This document shows, in pieces, positions 8,784 through 17,126 of a DNA stretch of 64,000 nt. A program made the translations under genes and the position numbers. Each line of letters opens with the position of its first letter. Positions within the stretch are counted from its first letter, which is position 1. Below the pieces are notes generated by a model. The model was given only the letters and a program-made list of their open reading frames with translations, did not search any database and was not told the DNA's origin. The stretch is taken from contig NZ_CP051006.1 in the NCBI RefSeq assembly GCF_014673495.1, positions 434,001-498,000 of the forward strand. Reading direction: 5' to 3'. Origin of the DNA: Streptomyces griseofuscus (GTDB taxonomy: Bacteria > Actinomycetota > Actinomycetes > Streptomycetales > Streptomycetaceae).

Positions 8784-8948
8784 TCAGGCCCTCCTCGTCC
8801 GGCCGCGCCGACGCCGCTCGCGTCCGGCGAACACGACGAGCCAGCCGACGATCACCGCGCCGACCACCAGCGTGACGGGCCAGGGGAGGTAGGCGGCCGA
8901 GCCCAGGATGATGCCCAGCAGGAGCAGGGCGACGACCAGGAAGAGCAC
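8784..8948 (-). CDS. Small membrane protein, 54 aa
   Basis: Short gene with a GTG start behind a strong ribosome site (GAGGAGGT). The product is two adjoining hydrophobic helices (MLFLVVALLLLGIILG, then LVVGAVIVGWLVVFAG) followed by a strongly basic tail (RERRRRGRTRRA). Third codon positions are almost all G or C, supporting real coding. It forms a two-gene unit with the DUF4190 gene two bases downstream. No function is known; it may be a membrane-peptide partner of the DUF4190 protein. Confidence 0.65.
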   Translation of the reverse strand: MLFLVVALLLLGIILGSAAYLPWPVTLVVGAVIVGWLVVFAGRERRRRGRTRRA

Positions 8949-9316
8949 GTCTACCTCCTCGGTCCGACGGTGACGGTGCCGGCGATGGACGGCGCTTCGC
9001 CGTCATGTCCGTACGGTGGCCTCAGGGGCCGTTTCCTCAACGCGTTCATGTCATCGCCGGTTACCCGGGGGCACGCGTCTCACGCGCTCAGCGGCGCGAC
9101 GGACCGGTCCGCAGGTGGCGCGTGTACCGCCGCACCGTCGGATGCGGCCCGGCAAATTCCGTTGGCAGGGGGCGAGTTGGCCCTGCGGCACGGGGATGGG
9201 CGAGTCGGGCGAGTCGGGCCACTGAGCCCAGAGCGTGCGGCGGCGTCCGTCGGCGGTTCAGAACGCGGTGATCTCGTGCGGCCGCGGCGTTCGGTTCTTC
9301 CCTTTCCGCTTCCGCT
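8949..9316. other. Intergenic region, no gene seen
   Basis: The promoter for the small membrane protein pair should lie in the left part. Open frames on both strands here have no ribosome site and no family likeness. I see no RNA gene or clear terminator. Confidence 0.4.
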
Positions 9317-9757
9317 TCAGCGCAGTTGCTCGGCCAGTCCGACGATGACGCCCTCCGGGCCGCGGACGTAGCAGAGCAGATAGCTGTCCTCGAACCGGGC
9401 GATCTCGCCCAGGAGTTCGGCGCCGTGCGGGCGCAGGCGGGCAACGGTGTCCTCGATGTCGTCGACGGCGAACATGACGCGGTGCGTGCCCAGAACGTTG
9501 TGCGGCCGGTTGCGCGGCCCCGCGCTGATCACCGCGGGGCTGCGGTACTTCGCCAGTTCCAGCCGGCTGTGACCGTCCGGGGTCCGGACCATCGCGATGT
9601 CGCAGCGGACGCCGTCGAGTCCAGTGCACCGGTCGGCGAAGCGGCCCTCGATCTCCGCCCGGCCCTCCAGTTCCATACCGAGTTCCACGAAGAACGCGAT
9701 GGCGGCATCCAGGTCGTCGACGACGATACCGACGTTGTCCATCCGCTGAATCGCCAT
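9317..9757 (-). CDS. VOC/glyoxalase-family protein
   Basis: 146-residue protein of the vicinal oxygen chelate superfamily, with two beta-alpha-beta-beta-beta modules (VGIVVDDLDAAIAFFVELGM in the first, HRVMFAVDDIEDTVARLRPH in the second) and the terminal metal-ligand-type glutamate region GPEGVIVGLAEQL. Members isomerise, cleave or bind small metabolites, including some antibiotics. The start follows a good AAGGAG site. The end of the hypothetical gene upstream appears to run into this gene in another frame. Confidence 0.85.
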   Translation of the reverse strand: MAIQRMDNVGIVVDDLDAAIAFFVELGMELEGRAEIEGRFADRCTGLDGVRCDIAMVRTPDGHSRLELAKYRSPAVISAGPRNRPHNVLGTHRVMFAVDDIEDTVARLRPHGAELLGEIARFEDSYLLCYVRGPEGVIVGLAEQLR

Positions 9758-10173
9758 GCTGGTCGCTCCTTCTTCGTCACCTCTGATGTCCCTGGGCCGG
9801 GGCCGGTGGCCGCAGGTTTTCCTCGCCCCTGGTCGGCGGATCCCTCGACGAGTTCGATGAGGGGAGCCAGGATACGGGGCAGGTCGGCCTCCGAGGTGAA
9901 AACCCGCTGGTCCTGCCAGGTGTGCTCGGTCCGGGAGTCGATGAAGAGCAGCAGAGCGCTTCCCGACTCCCACACGAACAGCTTTCCCAGGCGTTCGTCC
10001 GGCTCCAGAGCGAGACTCACGGCCGTTGCCTCCGGGCGACCTTTGATTACCGGGCCGAGGGCCGGCCGACGCACCGTCGGGCTTATCCCGCGGGAGCGAA
10101 GGCCATGTCCTGGTGCGGCGTGCCAGTCCACGAGCCATTGAACGTACTCCGGCATTTCGCGCCCCGCTGTCAC
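9529..10173 (-). CDS. Hypothetical protein whose reading frame runs into the VOC gene
   Basis: I do not recognise the family with confidence. The first 125 residues look real (EYVQWLVDWHAAPG, LGKLFVWESGSALLLFIDSR, QRVFTSEADLPRILAPLI), a compact alpha/beta protein resembling small Streptomyces immunity-type proteins. After about residue 140 the frame lacks a stop and continues through the ribosome site and first 229 bases of the VOC gene, where the sequence becomes low-complexity nonsense. The natural stop was probably lost by a frameshift near 9770-9800, so this may be a damaged gene. A second start (MPEYV) lies at 10155. Confidence 0.4.
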   Translation of the reverse strand: MTAGREMPEYVQWLVDWHAAPGHGLRSRGISPTVRRPALGPVIKGRPEATAVSLALEPDERLGKLFVWESGSALLLFIDSRTEHTWQDQRVFTSEADLPRILAPLIELVEGSADQGRGKPAATGPGPGTSEVTKKERPAWRFSGWTTSVSSSTTWMPPSRSSWNSVWNWRAGRRSRAASPTGALDSTASAATSRWSGPRTVTAGWNWRSTAAPR

Positions 10174-10233
10174 AGTCGAACGAGTTGCCGAACTTGATCG
10201 TACGGATGGCCTTCGCTCGACGGCCGTGCTCGG

Positions 10234-10593
10234 TCACAGCCGGGTGGCCAGCCACAGAGCCACGGCCGCGGTGAGGGTGAGCCCGGCGTTGAGCGCGATA
10301 CGGCGGTCGTGGCCGAGCAGGTGGACGGCGATCGCGCCGATCTGCAGGAGTACGAAGCCAGTGGCCGCGGCCGGCGCCAGCGCGGGGGCGAGGCCGGTCA
10401 GCGGCGGCAGGATCAGGCCGGTGGCGCCGAGTATCTCGACCGTCCCCAGCGCCCTGAGGGCAGGCAGGGGCATGTGGTCGACCCAGGTCATCATCGGTCG
10501 GAGTTGGTCACGGCTGCGGATCACCTTCAGCGTGCCCGCGTAGGCGTAGAAGAGGGCGAGCAGCCCCGCCACCGTCCAATAGGCGATGTTCAT
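10234..10593 (-). CDS. DoxX family membrane protein
   Basis: 119-residue four-helix membrane protein of the DoxX family: WTVAGLLALFYAYAGTLKVI at the N-terminus, then GTVEILGATGLILPPLTG, both typical. DoxX-like proteins are small quinone- or redox-linked membrane proteins, most with no proven reaction. It is a single gene on the minus strand, between the hypothetical protein and the cupin gene; no coupling to either is visible. Confidence 0.85.
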   Translation of the reverse strand: MNIAYWTVAGLLALFYAYAGTLKVIRSRDQLRPMMTWVDHMPLPALRALGTVEILGATGLILPPLTGLAPALAPAAATGFVLLQIGAIAVHLLGHDRRIALNAGLTLTAAVALWLATRL

Positions 10594-10679
10594 CGTTCCC
10601 GTTCATGATCCACGTGCTCACGGACCCGTCGATTGCGGACGAAAGGAATGCGGCCGGGCGCCGTGCGGTGCCGGCGGCT

Positions 10680-11174
10680 TCAGGTGAGGTCGATGGCGGG
10701 CTCGGTCGCGTAGTGGCTCATCACGTCGATGTTGGCCTGGGGCGTCAGCGGGCGGCCGGAGGCGAGTACGTCCTGGAGGTCCCGGAAGTACTGCACGTAC
10801 AGGTCGGGGGTGAAGGTGCTGAGCATGACGGCGGGTTGGTCGGTCGGGTTGGCGAAGGTGTGCGGGGTGCCGGGCGGAACCATCACGAGCGTGCCCGTGC
10901 CGGCGTCGTAGTCCTCGTCCCCGACGGTGAACCGCACGGTGCCCGACAGGACGTAGAAGCCCTCGTCGTGTCGGGCGTGGCGGTGCTGCGGCGGCCCCTG
11001 CGTGTGCGGGGCGAGGACGGACTCGGCGATCGCGAGGCGGTGCCCGGTGTGGCTGCCGTCCTCCAGGATGCGCATGCGCGTGGCGCCCAGGACGATCACC
11101 TCGCCATCACCGGGACCCGTCACCGATACGGCGGGGCGGTGCTGCGGCTCGCTGTTCTTCGCTTCTTCGGTCAT
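10680..11174 (-). CDS. Cupin domain protein (quercetinase-like)
   Basis: 164-residue single-cupin protein. Motif 1 is visible as PPQHRHARHDEGFYVLSGTVRF (metal ligands H, H, E) and motif 2 as MVPPGTPHTFANPTDQP (ligand H), so the metal site is complete. It could be a dioxygenase, isomerase or sensor. The ATG at 11174 is preferred over the longer frame because residues before it are not cupin-like. It is divergent from the LysR regulator, with an inverted repeat between them, so it is the probable target of that regulator. Confidence 0.82.
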   Translation of the reverse strand: MTEEAKNSEPQHRPAVSVTGPGDGEVIVLGATRMRILEDGSHTGHRLAIAESVLAPHTQGPPQHRHARHDEGFYVLSGTVRFTVGDEDYDAGTGTLVMVPPGTPHTFANPTDQPAVMLSTFTPDLYVQYFRDLQDVLASGRPLTPQANIDVMSHYATEPAIDLT

Positions 11175-11229
11175 GCCTACGAGTTCACCGCCGGCGCCCC
11201 CGACCTGTCCAAGACCTGTCCCGCGCAGC

Positions 11230-11248
11230 CGATACCTCACGGGTATCG
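11230..11248. promoter_or_regulatory. LysR-type T-N11-A operator between cupin and lysR genes
   Basis: CGATACC, five bases, GGTATCG: a perfect 7-bp inverted repeat containing the T-N11-A core of LysR-type boxes. It lies in the 81-bp divergent gap, eight bases before the LysR GTG, fitting autoregulation and control of the cupin gene. Confidence 0.6.
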
Positions 11249-11255
11249 TCGCAGC

Positions 11256-12107
11256 GTGGAGCTACGGACCTTGCGCTACTTCGTGGCGGTCGCCGAGGAA
11301 CTGCACTTCGGCCGGGCCGCCACCCGGCTGCACATGAGCCAGCCGCCGCTGAGCCGGGCGATCAAGCAGCTGGAGGCCGACGTCGGGGCTCTGCTCCTCG
11401 CCCGCTCGCCCGCCGGTGTCACGCTCACTGCGGTGGGCACGGTGCTGCTCGAGGAGGCGCGGGCCCTGCTCGACCATGCCGACCGCGTCCGGGTGCGCGT
11501 GAGCGAGGCGGCCGGCGTCGCGACCCTCACCGTCGGCATCCTGGGCGACGGCACCGACCCGGGAGTGACCAGGCTGGCCGCCGCCTACGGCCGCCACCAC
11601 CCCGGCATCGACATCCGCGTCCGTGACACCGATCTGACCGACCCGGCCTGCGGGCTGAGCGCGGGGCTGGTCGACATCGCGCTGACCCGGGCACCCTTCG
11701 ACGTGACCGGCCTGACGGTGCGTGCGCTGCGGACCGACCCGGTCGGCGTGGTCCTGCGCGCCGACGATCCACTGGCCGACCGCGACGGGCTGCTGCTCGC
11801 CGAGCTGAACGACCGCCGCTGGTTCCAGTTCCCGCGGGGCACCGATCCCGTCTGGCAGTCGTACTGGAACGGCGGCAGGCCGCGCGAGGGCCCGGTCGTG
11901 CGCACCGTCCAGGAATGCCTGCAAGCGGTGCTGTGGAACGGCACGGTCGGCCTGGCCCCGCTCGGACACGGCCTGCCCGCGGAGCTGGCCGTGGTGCCGC
12001 TGACCGACATGCCGCCGAGCCGAGTGGTGGCGGTGTGGAAGGAGGGTGACACCAACCCGTTGATCCGGTCCTTCGTCGAGATCGCGACATCCGCGTACCA
12101 CCGCTGA
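11256..12107 (+). CDS. LysR-family transcriptional regulator
   Basis: 283-residue LysR regulator. The N-terminal helix-turn-helix is canonical (LRTLRYFVAVAEELHFGRAA, then LHMSQPPLSRAIKQLEADVG), followed by a periplasmic-binding-fold effector domain. The start is GTG at 11256, chosen because LysR proteins begin with this short lead-in; upstream in-frame sequence belongs to the intergenic region. It is divergent from the cupin gene, sharing the operator at 11230-11248. The effector is unknown. Confidence 0.9.
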   Translation: MELRTLRYFVAVAEELHFGRAATRLHMSQPPLSRAIKQLEADVGALLLARSPAGVTLTAVGTVLLEEARALLDHADRVRVRVSEAAGVATLTVGILGDGTDPGVTRLAAAYGRHHPGIDIRVRDTDLTDPACGLSAGLVDIALTRAPFDVTGLTVRALRTDPVGVVLRADDPLADRDGLLLAELNDRRWFQFPRGTDPVWQSYWNGGRPREGPVVRTVQECLQAVLWNGTVGLAPLGHGLPAELAVVPLTDMPPSRVVAVWKEGDTNPLIRSFVEIATSAYHR

Positions 12108-12341
12108 GCAACGGCAACCGCCGCTGCTGGTTCGGCGTTCCCGTCGCCCGCGCGAACCCGTCCGGGCGCGGACCGTCCGGCCGTCGCCGTCTCCGCCCCG
12201 CCGTCGGCGGATCTCGCCGCTCGGGCCACCGACCGACGTGGCCTCATGGACGACGGAGGTGTTCGCGGGCTCGATCCGGGCAGTGGCGGGGCTTTCGGGC
12301 CAGATCCTCATCCACGGTCTCTTCGGAGGTCTGCCCCAGGA

Positions 12342-12848
12342 TCACACCCGTCGTACACCCGGCGTGCCCGGGCGGAAGACGGCGGCCGCCGCCGTACGGC
12401 GCAGGTCTTCCACCGCGTCAAGCTGGTTACGTGCGCGGTCGAGCAGATCGTGCAGCTGTGCCCCGTCCAGTTCGGTCCGTTGCGGAGCCAGTGCGAGCAG
12501 GGTGAGCCAGAGCAGGGACTTCCCTTCGATCCCCAGGCGCAGGGTCTCGAGTTCCATGACCGTGTCGAGGCCGGAGTGCCGGCGCAGGACGCCATTGGGT
12601 TTCAGCCGGCGCAGCCGCTCCGCGGTCCACCCCGCGATCACCTTGTAGCGGTGGGCGGGTACGCCGAGCTCGTCCATGATCGTCAGAAGAGCGCGCCGGT
12701 CCTGGGCGATCTCGTCGGCCATGCGTTCCAGGAGGGAGGCGCGGGCGCCACGCCGGTGACGACGGGCCAGGTGCCGCGCGAGGCCGGCGCCGAGCGTGGC
12801 CCCGGCCAGGTGGTCGTTCAGATAGATACCGAGTACGTCGTGTTGCAC
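12342..12848 (-). CDS. Hypothetical all-helical protein
   Basis: 168-residue helical protein without a family I can name. Segments such as HLARRHRRGARASLLERMAD, LLTIMDELGVPAHRYKVIAG and LHDLLDRARNQLDAVEDLRR suggest a four-helix bundle. The N-terminal block HDVLGIYLNDHLAGATLGAG resembles bacterial small-helical-bundle proteins of unknown role. A GTG start at 12848 is chosen because upstream in-frame sequence is low-complexity, with a weak GAAGGG site. It is monocistronic, with no informative neighbours. Confidence 0.6.
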   Translation of the reverse strand: MQHDVLGIYLNDHLAGATLGAGLARHLARRHRRGARASLLERMADEIAQDRRALLTIMDELGVPAHRYKVIAGWTAERLRRLKPNGVLRRHSGLDTVMELETLRLGIEGKSLLWLTLLALAPQRTELDGAQLHDLLDRARNQLDAVEDLRRTAAAAVFRPGTPGVRRV

Positions 12849-13014
12849 GGTCAGCCCTTCGCAGCTCTCCTGCCGAGTCCCGGCCCTCCGCGATCGTCCG
12901 TCAGACCCGTCGCCGCGGCGGCGCGGCGTGTCCGCACAGTCACCTGGACCGCTCATCGGCACGGCGCACTCGGCGTACCAGGTCACCTACGAACCGGTGG
13001 GCCCTCCCACCTGA

Positions 13015-13411
13015 TCAGCGCCGGCCATTGTCGAAGTGCTCGTACGCCGACGCCGCCTCGTACAGTCGAGGTTCGTAGGAGACGACGAAGCCGGGTTCGG
13101 CCCGGCCACCGGCGATCAGGTCGCGCAGGGCCCGGTCGTACCGCTTCACGGGCGCCTGGCCGGTGCCCATGTGCTGCCCCTTGAACCACATCAGGCCGTA
13201 GTCGGCCGACCTTCCACCACCTCGCCGAGGTTCTCGTGGCCGAGGCTCCGGCCCGTTTCGAACGACGTACGCCCCTCGTACATGTGCGGGTCCGAACCGC
13301 AGATGTTGGTGGTCGTGATCTTGACGAGGATGTCGCAGGGGTGCTGGATCTTCGCGTCCGGCACGTCCTTGACCGTCACCGTACGCGGTCGTTCGTATAC
13401 CGCGGCCTTCC
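13015..13411 (-). pseudogene. Internally deleted zinc-dependent alcohol/formaldehyde dehydrogenase
   Basis: The two ends of a glutathione-independent formaldehyde dehydrogenase-like MDR enzyme joined together. The N-terminal part reads KAAVYERPRTVTVKDVPDAK and keeps the zinc-ligand segment TTNICGSDPHMYEGRTSFET and GHENLGEVVE. After about 13208 it jumps, in a new frame, to the C-terminal end YGLMWFKGQHMGTGQAPVKR ... YEAASAYEHFDNGRR. Roughly 270 residues of a ~390-residue family protein are missing, including the NAD fold. The expected start codon position reads ATC, not ATG. The gene is certainly non-functional. Confidence 0.8.
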
Positions 13412-13767
13412 TGATCGCTCCCTTCCTTCTCCGGCGGTCCTGCGCACCGGACGACGGATACCGGCCTCTGGATCAGCGGGGGTCGTCCGCCCTGACCAGC
13501 GACGAGTCTCCGAGCCGCCCCTCCGACGAGCCTCCGGGCCGCCCTGGACCCGACGAGGGAACGACACGGCCTCCGTCCCAGGGCTACCAGCCCGGTCCCC
13601 ACCCGCTGGACCGGGCCCCGGTGCTCCCTGCCGCCTCCACGTGCGGCGGTGGACGGAGAACCTCGAATCCGACGAGCGGCGACGGTCAGGCCCGCGGCTG
13701 CGACGGCCGGTGCGGACCGAGTACTGGATCTTGAGACCACGAGCGGACCATGGCAGGCTCGTGCCGC
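13412..13767. other. Intergenic region, no gene seen
   Basis: Lies between the decayed dehydrogenase and the DUF664 gene. It has many CGACGAG-like words and Pro/Arg-rich open frames typical of non-coding high-GC DNA. A pre-decay promoter for the dehydrogenase may lie near 13412-13440 (a GGAAGGGAG-like ribosome site is still visible). Confidence 0.35.
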
Positions 13768-14352
13768 GTGATCGATGAATTCGCGAAGGACAGCCTGCAC
13801 GGGAGACTGCGGCGGGACCGCAAGGCGCTGCTCTGGAAACTCGACGGCCTGTCCGACTACGACGCCCGCCGGCCTTTGACCGCGACCGGTACCAACCTCC
13901 TCGGCCTGGTCAAACACGTGGCCACCATCGAGGCCAGGTACTTCGGCGAGGTGTTCGACCGCCCTTCCCCGGAACCGCTGCCCCGGTGGCAGGACCACGA
14001 CGGCAGCGACCTGTGGGCGGCCGAGGACGAGAGCCGCGATCAGATCGTCGGATTCTACCGGCGTACATGGGAACACTCGGACGCGACGATCGACGCGCTT
14101 CCCCTCGACGCCCCCGGTCATGTGCCGTGGTGGCCGGAGCCCCGTCCCAACACGAACCTGTTCGCCGTCATGGTCCATGTCCTCGGCGAGTCCATCCGGC
14201 ATGCCGGGCACGCCGACATCCTGCGCGAGGGCCTCGACGGCAGGACCGGGGTGCGCGCCGAGAACGAGCGGCCGATCGACGAGGAAGCCCGCGCGGCCTG
14301 CCGCGCGAAGATCGAGCGGGCCGCCAGGTCGGCCGCACCGATCACGGCCTGA
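13768..14352 (+). CDS. DUF664 / DinB-like protein
   Basis: About 194 residues of the DUF664 branch of the DinB/YfiT four-helix-bundle superfamily, often metal-binding and possibly thiol-dependent transferases. Marks are RDRKALLWKLDGLSDYDARR, TNLLGLVKHVATIEARYFGE and VMVHVLGESIRHAGHADILR; the histidines in LVKHVA and RHAGHAD are the expected metal ligands. The GTG at 13768 matches the usual family start (IDEFAKD); an ATG six codons upstream at 13750 is an alternative. It shares long identical stretches with the protein at 37345-37950, so the two are paralogues. Confidence 0.82.
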   Translation: MIDEFAKDSLHGRLRRDRKALLWKLDGLSDYDARRPLTATGTNLLGLVKHVATIEARYFGEVFDRPSPEPLPRWQDHDGSDLWAAEDESRDQIVGFYRRTWEHSDATIDALPLDAPGHVPWWPEPRPNTNLFAVMVHVLGESIRHAGHADILREGLDGRTGVRAENERPIDEEARAACRAKIERAARSAAPITA

Positions 14353-14492
14353 GCCGCCGGGCATCAGATCCGCGGCCCCGGGCGACCGGCGGGTGGTGGC
14401 CGAGGAACTGGGGCCGGTCGTCATCAGGTTGAAGTCCGGCTCGAAGACGGTCACGAGCTTCGTGCAGACGGGGCCGGGGCAGGAAAGCAGAC

Positions 14493-15536
14493 ATGCATTC
14501 CTCTCTCGGACGTATCGGAACACTCCTGGCGGCTCCGATCGTCGCCCTCGGCCTGGTGGCCGCCGGCCTCACCATCGGCGCCACCTCGGCGTCCGCCGAA
14601 GTCTTCTGCGGATCCCACTCCGTGGACGGCGCCATCTGGACCGAGTACACCCAGACCCCGGGCGTCCAGCGGTCGTTGGGCTGCCCCACCACCGATGAGC
14701 TCGGCACCCCCGACGGCGTCGGCCGTTTCCAGGCCTTCGACAACGGCTCGATCTACTGGACCCCCGACACCGGCGCGCACGCCGTGTGGGGCGCGATCCG
14801 CCAGCACTGGGCCGACCTGGGCTGGGAGCGCGGCTATCTGGGCTACCCCCTCACCGACGAGATCACGAACCCCGACGGCTACGGCGTCCGCCAGCAGTTC
14901 CAGGGCGGCACCATCTACTGGAGCCAGTACAGCGGCGCCCACGCCGTCCACGGCCTCACCGGCTGGTGGTGGGGACAGAACGGGTACGAGAGCGGCTTCT
15001 ACGGCTACCCGACGTCCGATGAGTACAACGAGGACCACGTAGGAGGCGACGAGGACAACAACACGGGCGTACGGCAGAACTTCCAGTCCGGGCGCTACAT
15101 CCTGTACAGCGGCGGCCAGTCCAACGCGTTCGAGAGCTGCCACACCGCTTGCATCGGCTACGGCGGCATCACCAACACGAAGTGGGTGAAGAAGACCGAG
15201 GTCTACATGAACCTGGCGGACCAGAACAAGCGCTCCACCCATGTCACCCCGACCGACGCCGCGTTCGCGAGCACTTCGAGCTCGGACACCGCCTCCAGCG
15301 ACTCGGCGGACGACTGGAAGCAGGTCTGGTCCAACACGCTCATGTTCCCGCACGCCACGCAGGGCGAGATGCACTCGACGTACGAGCAGCTGTACTGCCA
15401 CGCGTCGTACTCCTACCCCAACGGCAGCGGCGGCCACTGGGGCGGTCCGACCTGGGACCTGGAGGCCTGGCACTACGACATGGTCCCCTACGACGCGAGC
15501 AAAGCACTCCAGACCGGATGCAACTGGGGAGAGTAG
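14493..15536 (+). CDS. Secreted LGFP-repeat protein with C-terminal DUF2599-like domain
   Basis: 347-residue exported protein. A signal peptide is clear: LLAAPIVALGLVAAGLTIGA followed by TSASAEV, with cleavage near residue 35. Three LGFP-type repeats follow (LGCPTTDE, LGYPLTDE, YGYPTSDE), a module that anchors proteins to cell-wall polymers in actinobacteria. The C-terminal 120 residues contain the GPTWDLEAWHYDMVP end typical of DUF2599. Cysteines at the C-terminus probably form disulphides. It is likely a cell-surface or wall-associated protein of unknown reaction; a monocistronic unit. Confidence 0.82.
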   Translation: MHSSLGRIGTLLAAPIVALGLVAAGLTIGATSASAEVFCGSHSVDGAIWTEYTQTPGVQRSLGCPTTDELGTPDGVGRFQAFDNGSIYWTPDTGAHAVWGAIRQHWADLGWERGYLGYPLTDEITNPDGYGVRQQFQGGTIYWSQYSGAHAVHGLTGWWWGQNGYESGFYGYPTSDEYNEDHVGGDEDNNTGVRQNFQSGRYILYSGGQSNAFESCHTACIGYGGITNTKWVKKTEVYMNLADQNKRSTHVTPTDAAFASTSSSDTASSDSADDWKQVWSNTLMFPHATQGEMHSTYEQLYCHASYSYPNGSGGHWGGPTWDLEAWHYDMVPYDASKALQTGCNWGE

Positions 15537-15634
15537 CCCACCGCACAGGGCCGTGAAGAGTGCAGCGGCGGTCCTGCGCGAGCCGGTGCCGCCGCCGCCC
15601 AGGGCATCCGGACGGCGTGCGGCACCGGGGGTGA

Positions 15635-15847
15635 TCAGTCGAGGCCGCGCACGATGTGGGTGTCGTCCGGGTCGTCGGGGTAGCCCGCGAGGTGGAGGGG
15701 GCTGGGAGCGAGCCACAGGCCGCGTGCGCATACCTCGCCGAGCTGGGACGGCGCCCCCGCGGGGGGCTGTCCGGGGGTGGCGGGGCGGGGCTGGTCGCCG
15801 GGCGGTTCGGCGCCGAGGGCGGGTGCGGTGCTGTCAAGGGTGGTCAT
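15635..15847 (-). CDS. 70-aa orphan peptide at end of the tricarboxylate cluster
   Basis: Small gene with an excellent ribosome site (GAGGAGGAACGAGCG before ATG) and nearly all G/C third codon positions, so it is probably real. The product has a Pro/Gly/Ala-rich first half (APALGAEPPGDQPRPATPGQ) and a distinct C-terminus (LHLAGYPDDPDDTHIVRGLD) with one cysteine near the middle (EVCARGLW). There is no signal peptide or transmembrane helix. It is the last gene of the minus-strand cluster, 34 bases after the MFS exporter. It could be a small accessory protein or a precursor peptide; no family is recognised. Confidence 0.6.
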   Translation of the reverse strand: MTTLDSTAPALGAEPPGDQPRPATPGQPPAGAPSQLGEVCARGLWLAPSPLHLAGYPDDPDDTHIVRGLD

Positions 15848-15881
15848 CGCTCGTTCCTCCTCGAGTGGGTGCCTGTTCCGG

Positions 15882-17126
15882 TCAGTTGAGTGCCTGGGCC
15901 GGGCTCGCGGTACGGGCCCCGGGCCGGGCGGCGAGGATCACGACGCCGGTGACGGCGACGACGGCGGCCGAGCCCCACATGACGGCGGGCACATGGCCGG
16001 CGCCCAGGCCGAGTCCGCCCAGGACCAGGACCAGGGTGTTGGCGCTTCCGGTGAGCTGCTCCATGCGGACGGTCACCCGGCCCCGGGTGGGACCGTCCAG
16101 CGCGGACAGGCCGTCCTGGGTGAGCGGGCGGGCCGCTCCGGCGCCGAGGCCCAGCAGGGCGATGGCGACGATCACGGGCACCAGACGGGACGTCGTCGCG
16201 AGCACGACGAGCGAGGCGGCGACGCAGGCGAGGGTGGCGGCCAGCAGCAGCGCGGCGGGCTTGGTGCGCAGCAGCTTCGCGGTCCAGCGGGCGACGAGCA
16301 GCGCCGCGACGTTGAACACGGCGAGCAGGACGCCGAACAGGGCGAGGGAGACCTTGGTGCGCACGAACAGCAGGTAGGGGATGAAGCCGACGAAGGCGGC
16401 CAGGGCGACTCCGCGCAGGCACACGTAGTAGGCGATCCACCATCCCGCCCCGCCCGTCCAACTCCCCTTTTCCGCACGGGCATTGGCGTTGGCGGTGGGC
16501 CGGGTCGCGGGGAGCCGCACGGAGCCGATGCCGGTGGCGGCGGTGGCGGCGGCCGCGCAGGCGAGCGCCGACAGCAGGAACACGGTGAGCCGGGTGTGCT
16601 GGAAGATCACGGCGCCGGCGATGCCGGAGACCATGACGACCGCGAAGATCCAGCTCTGGGTGCGGGCCTGGATCTTCGAGGCCCGCTCGCGGTCCGGTTC
16701 CAGGACGCCGACCAGCGGCGACTCGACGCTCGCGGTCAGCGCGTAGCCGAAGCCGCTCAGGATCTGTCCCGCGACCAGGCCCGGGGTGCCCCCGGCGACC
16801 GTGCCGATCAGCAGCAGGCCCGCCGCCTTGACGATCTCCCCGCCGACCAGGAGGGTGCGGGGCCCGAACGCGGCGGAGAAGCGGCCGACGAACGCGCCGG
16901 AGACCATCACGGTGAACCCGTACAGGGCCAGCAGGGTCTGTGCGAGGGCGATGCCGAGGTGGTGCAGATAGAGGAAGGCGAACAGGACCGGCAGATGGAA
17001 GTAGGCGCGGGAGATCAGCCGGTAGACGAACAGGGCGCGCAGGGCGCCGGGGCGGGGCGTGGCGCCGGCCCCGCCCGGAGCGGCCTCGGCTCCGGGCGGG
17101 GTGGCGGACTGGCGGGCACTGCTCAC
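15882..17126 (-). CDS. MFS exporter of the tricarboxylate cluster
   Basis: 414-residue MFS transporter with about 12 transmembrane segments. The first half begins RALFVYRLISRAYFHLPVLF and has FVGRFSAAFGPRTLLVGGE as the motif A loop. The GTG start overlaps the stop of the dioxygenase gene (GTGA), so the two are translationally coupled. It is likely the exporter of the cluster product. Low-complexity N-terminal 25 residues (Ala/Gly/Pro) precede the first helix. Export direction is an inference. Confidence 0.82.
   Translation of the reverse strand: MSSARQSATPPGAEAAPGGAGATPRPGALRALFVYRLISRAYFHLPVLFAFLYLHHLGIALAQTLLALYGFTVMVSGAFVGRFSAAFGPRTLLVGGEIVKAAGLLLIGTVAGGTPGLVAGQILSGFGYALTASVESPLVGVLEPDRERASKIQARTQSWIFAVVMVSGIAGAVIFQHTRLTVFLLSALACAAAATAATGIGSVRLPATRPTANANARAEKGSWTGGAGWWIAYYVCLRGVALAAFVGFIPYLLFVRTKVSLALFGVLLAVFNVAALLVARWTAKLLRTKPAALLLAATLACVAASLVVLATTSRLVPVIVAIALLGLGAGAARPLTQDGLSALDGPTRGRVTVRMEQLTGSANTLVLVLGGLGLGAGHVPAVMWGSAAVVAVTGVVILAARPGARTASPAQALN

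Noticed and set aside
12246..13184. Plus-strand open frame opposite the helical hypothetical protein
   Set aside because: Poor composition and no ribosome site; the minus-strand frame has helical periodicity and a sensible start.
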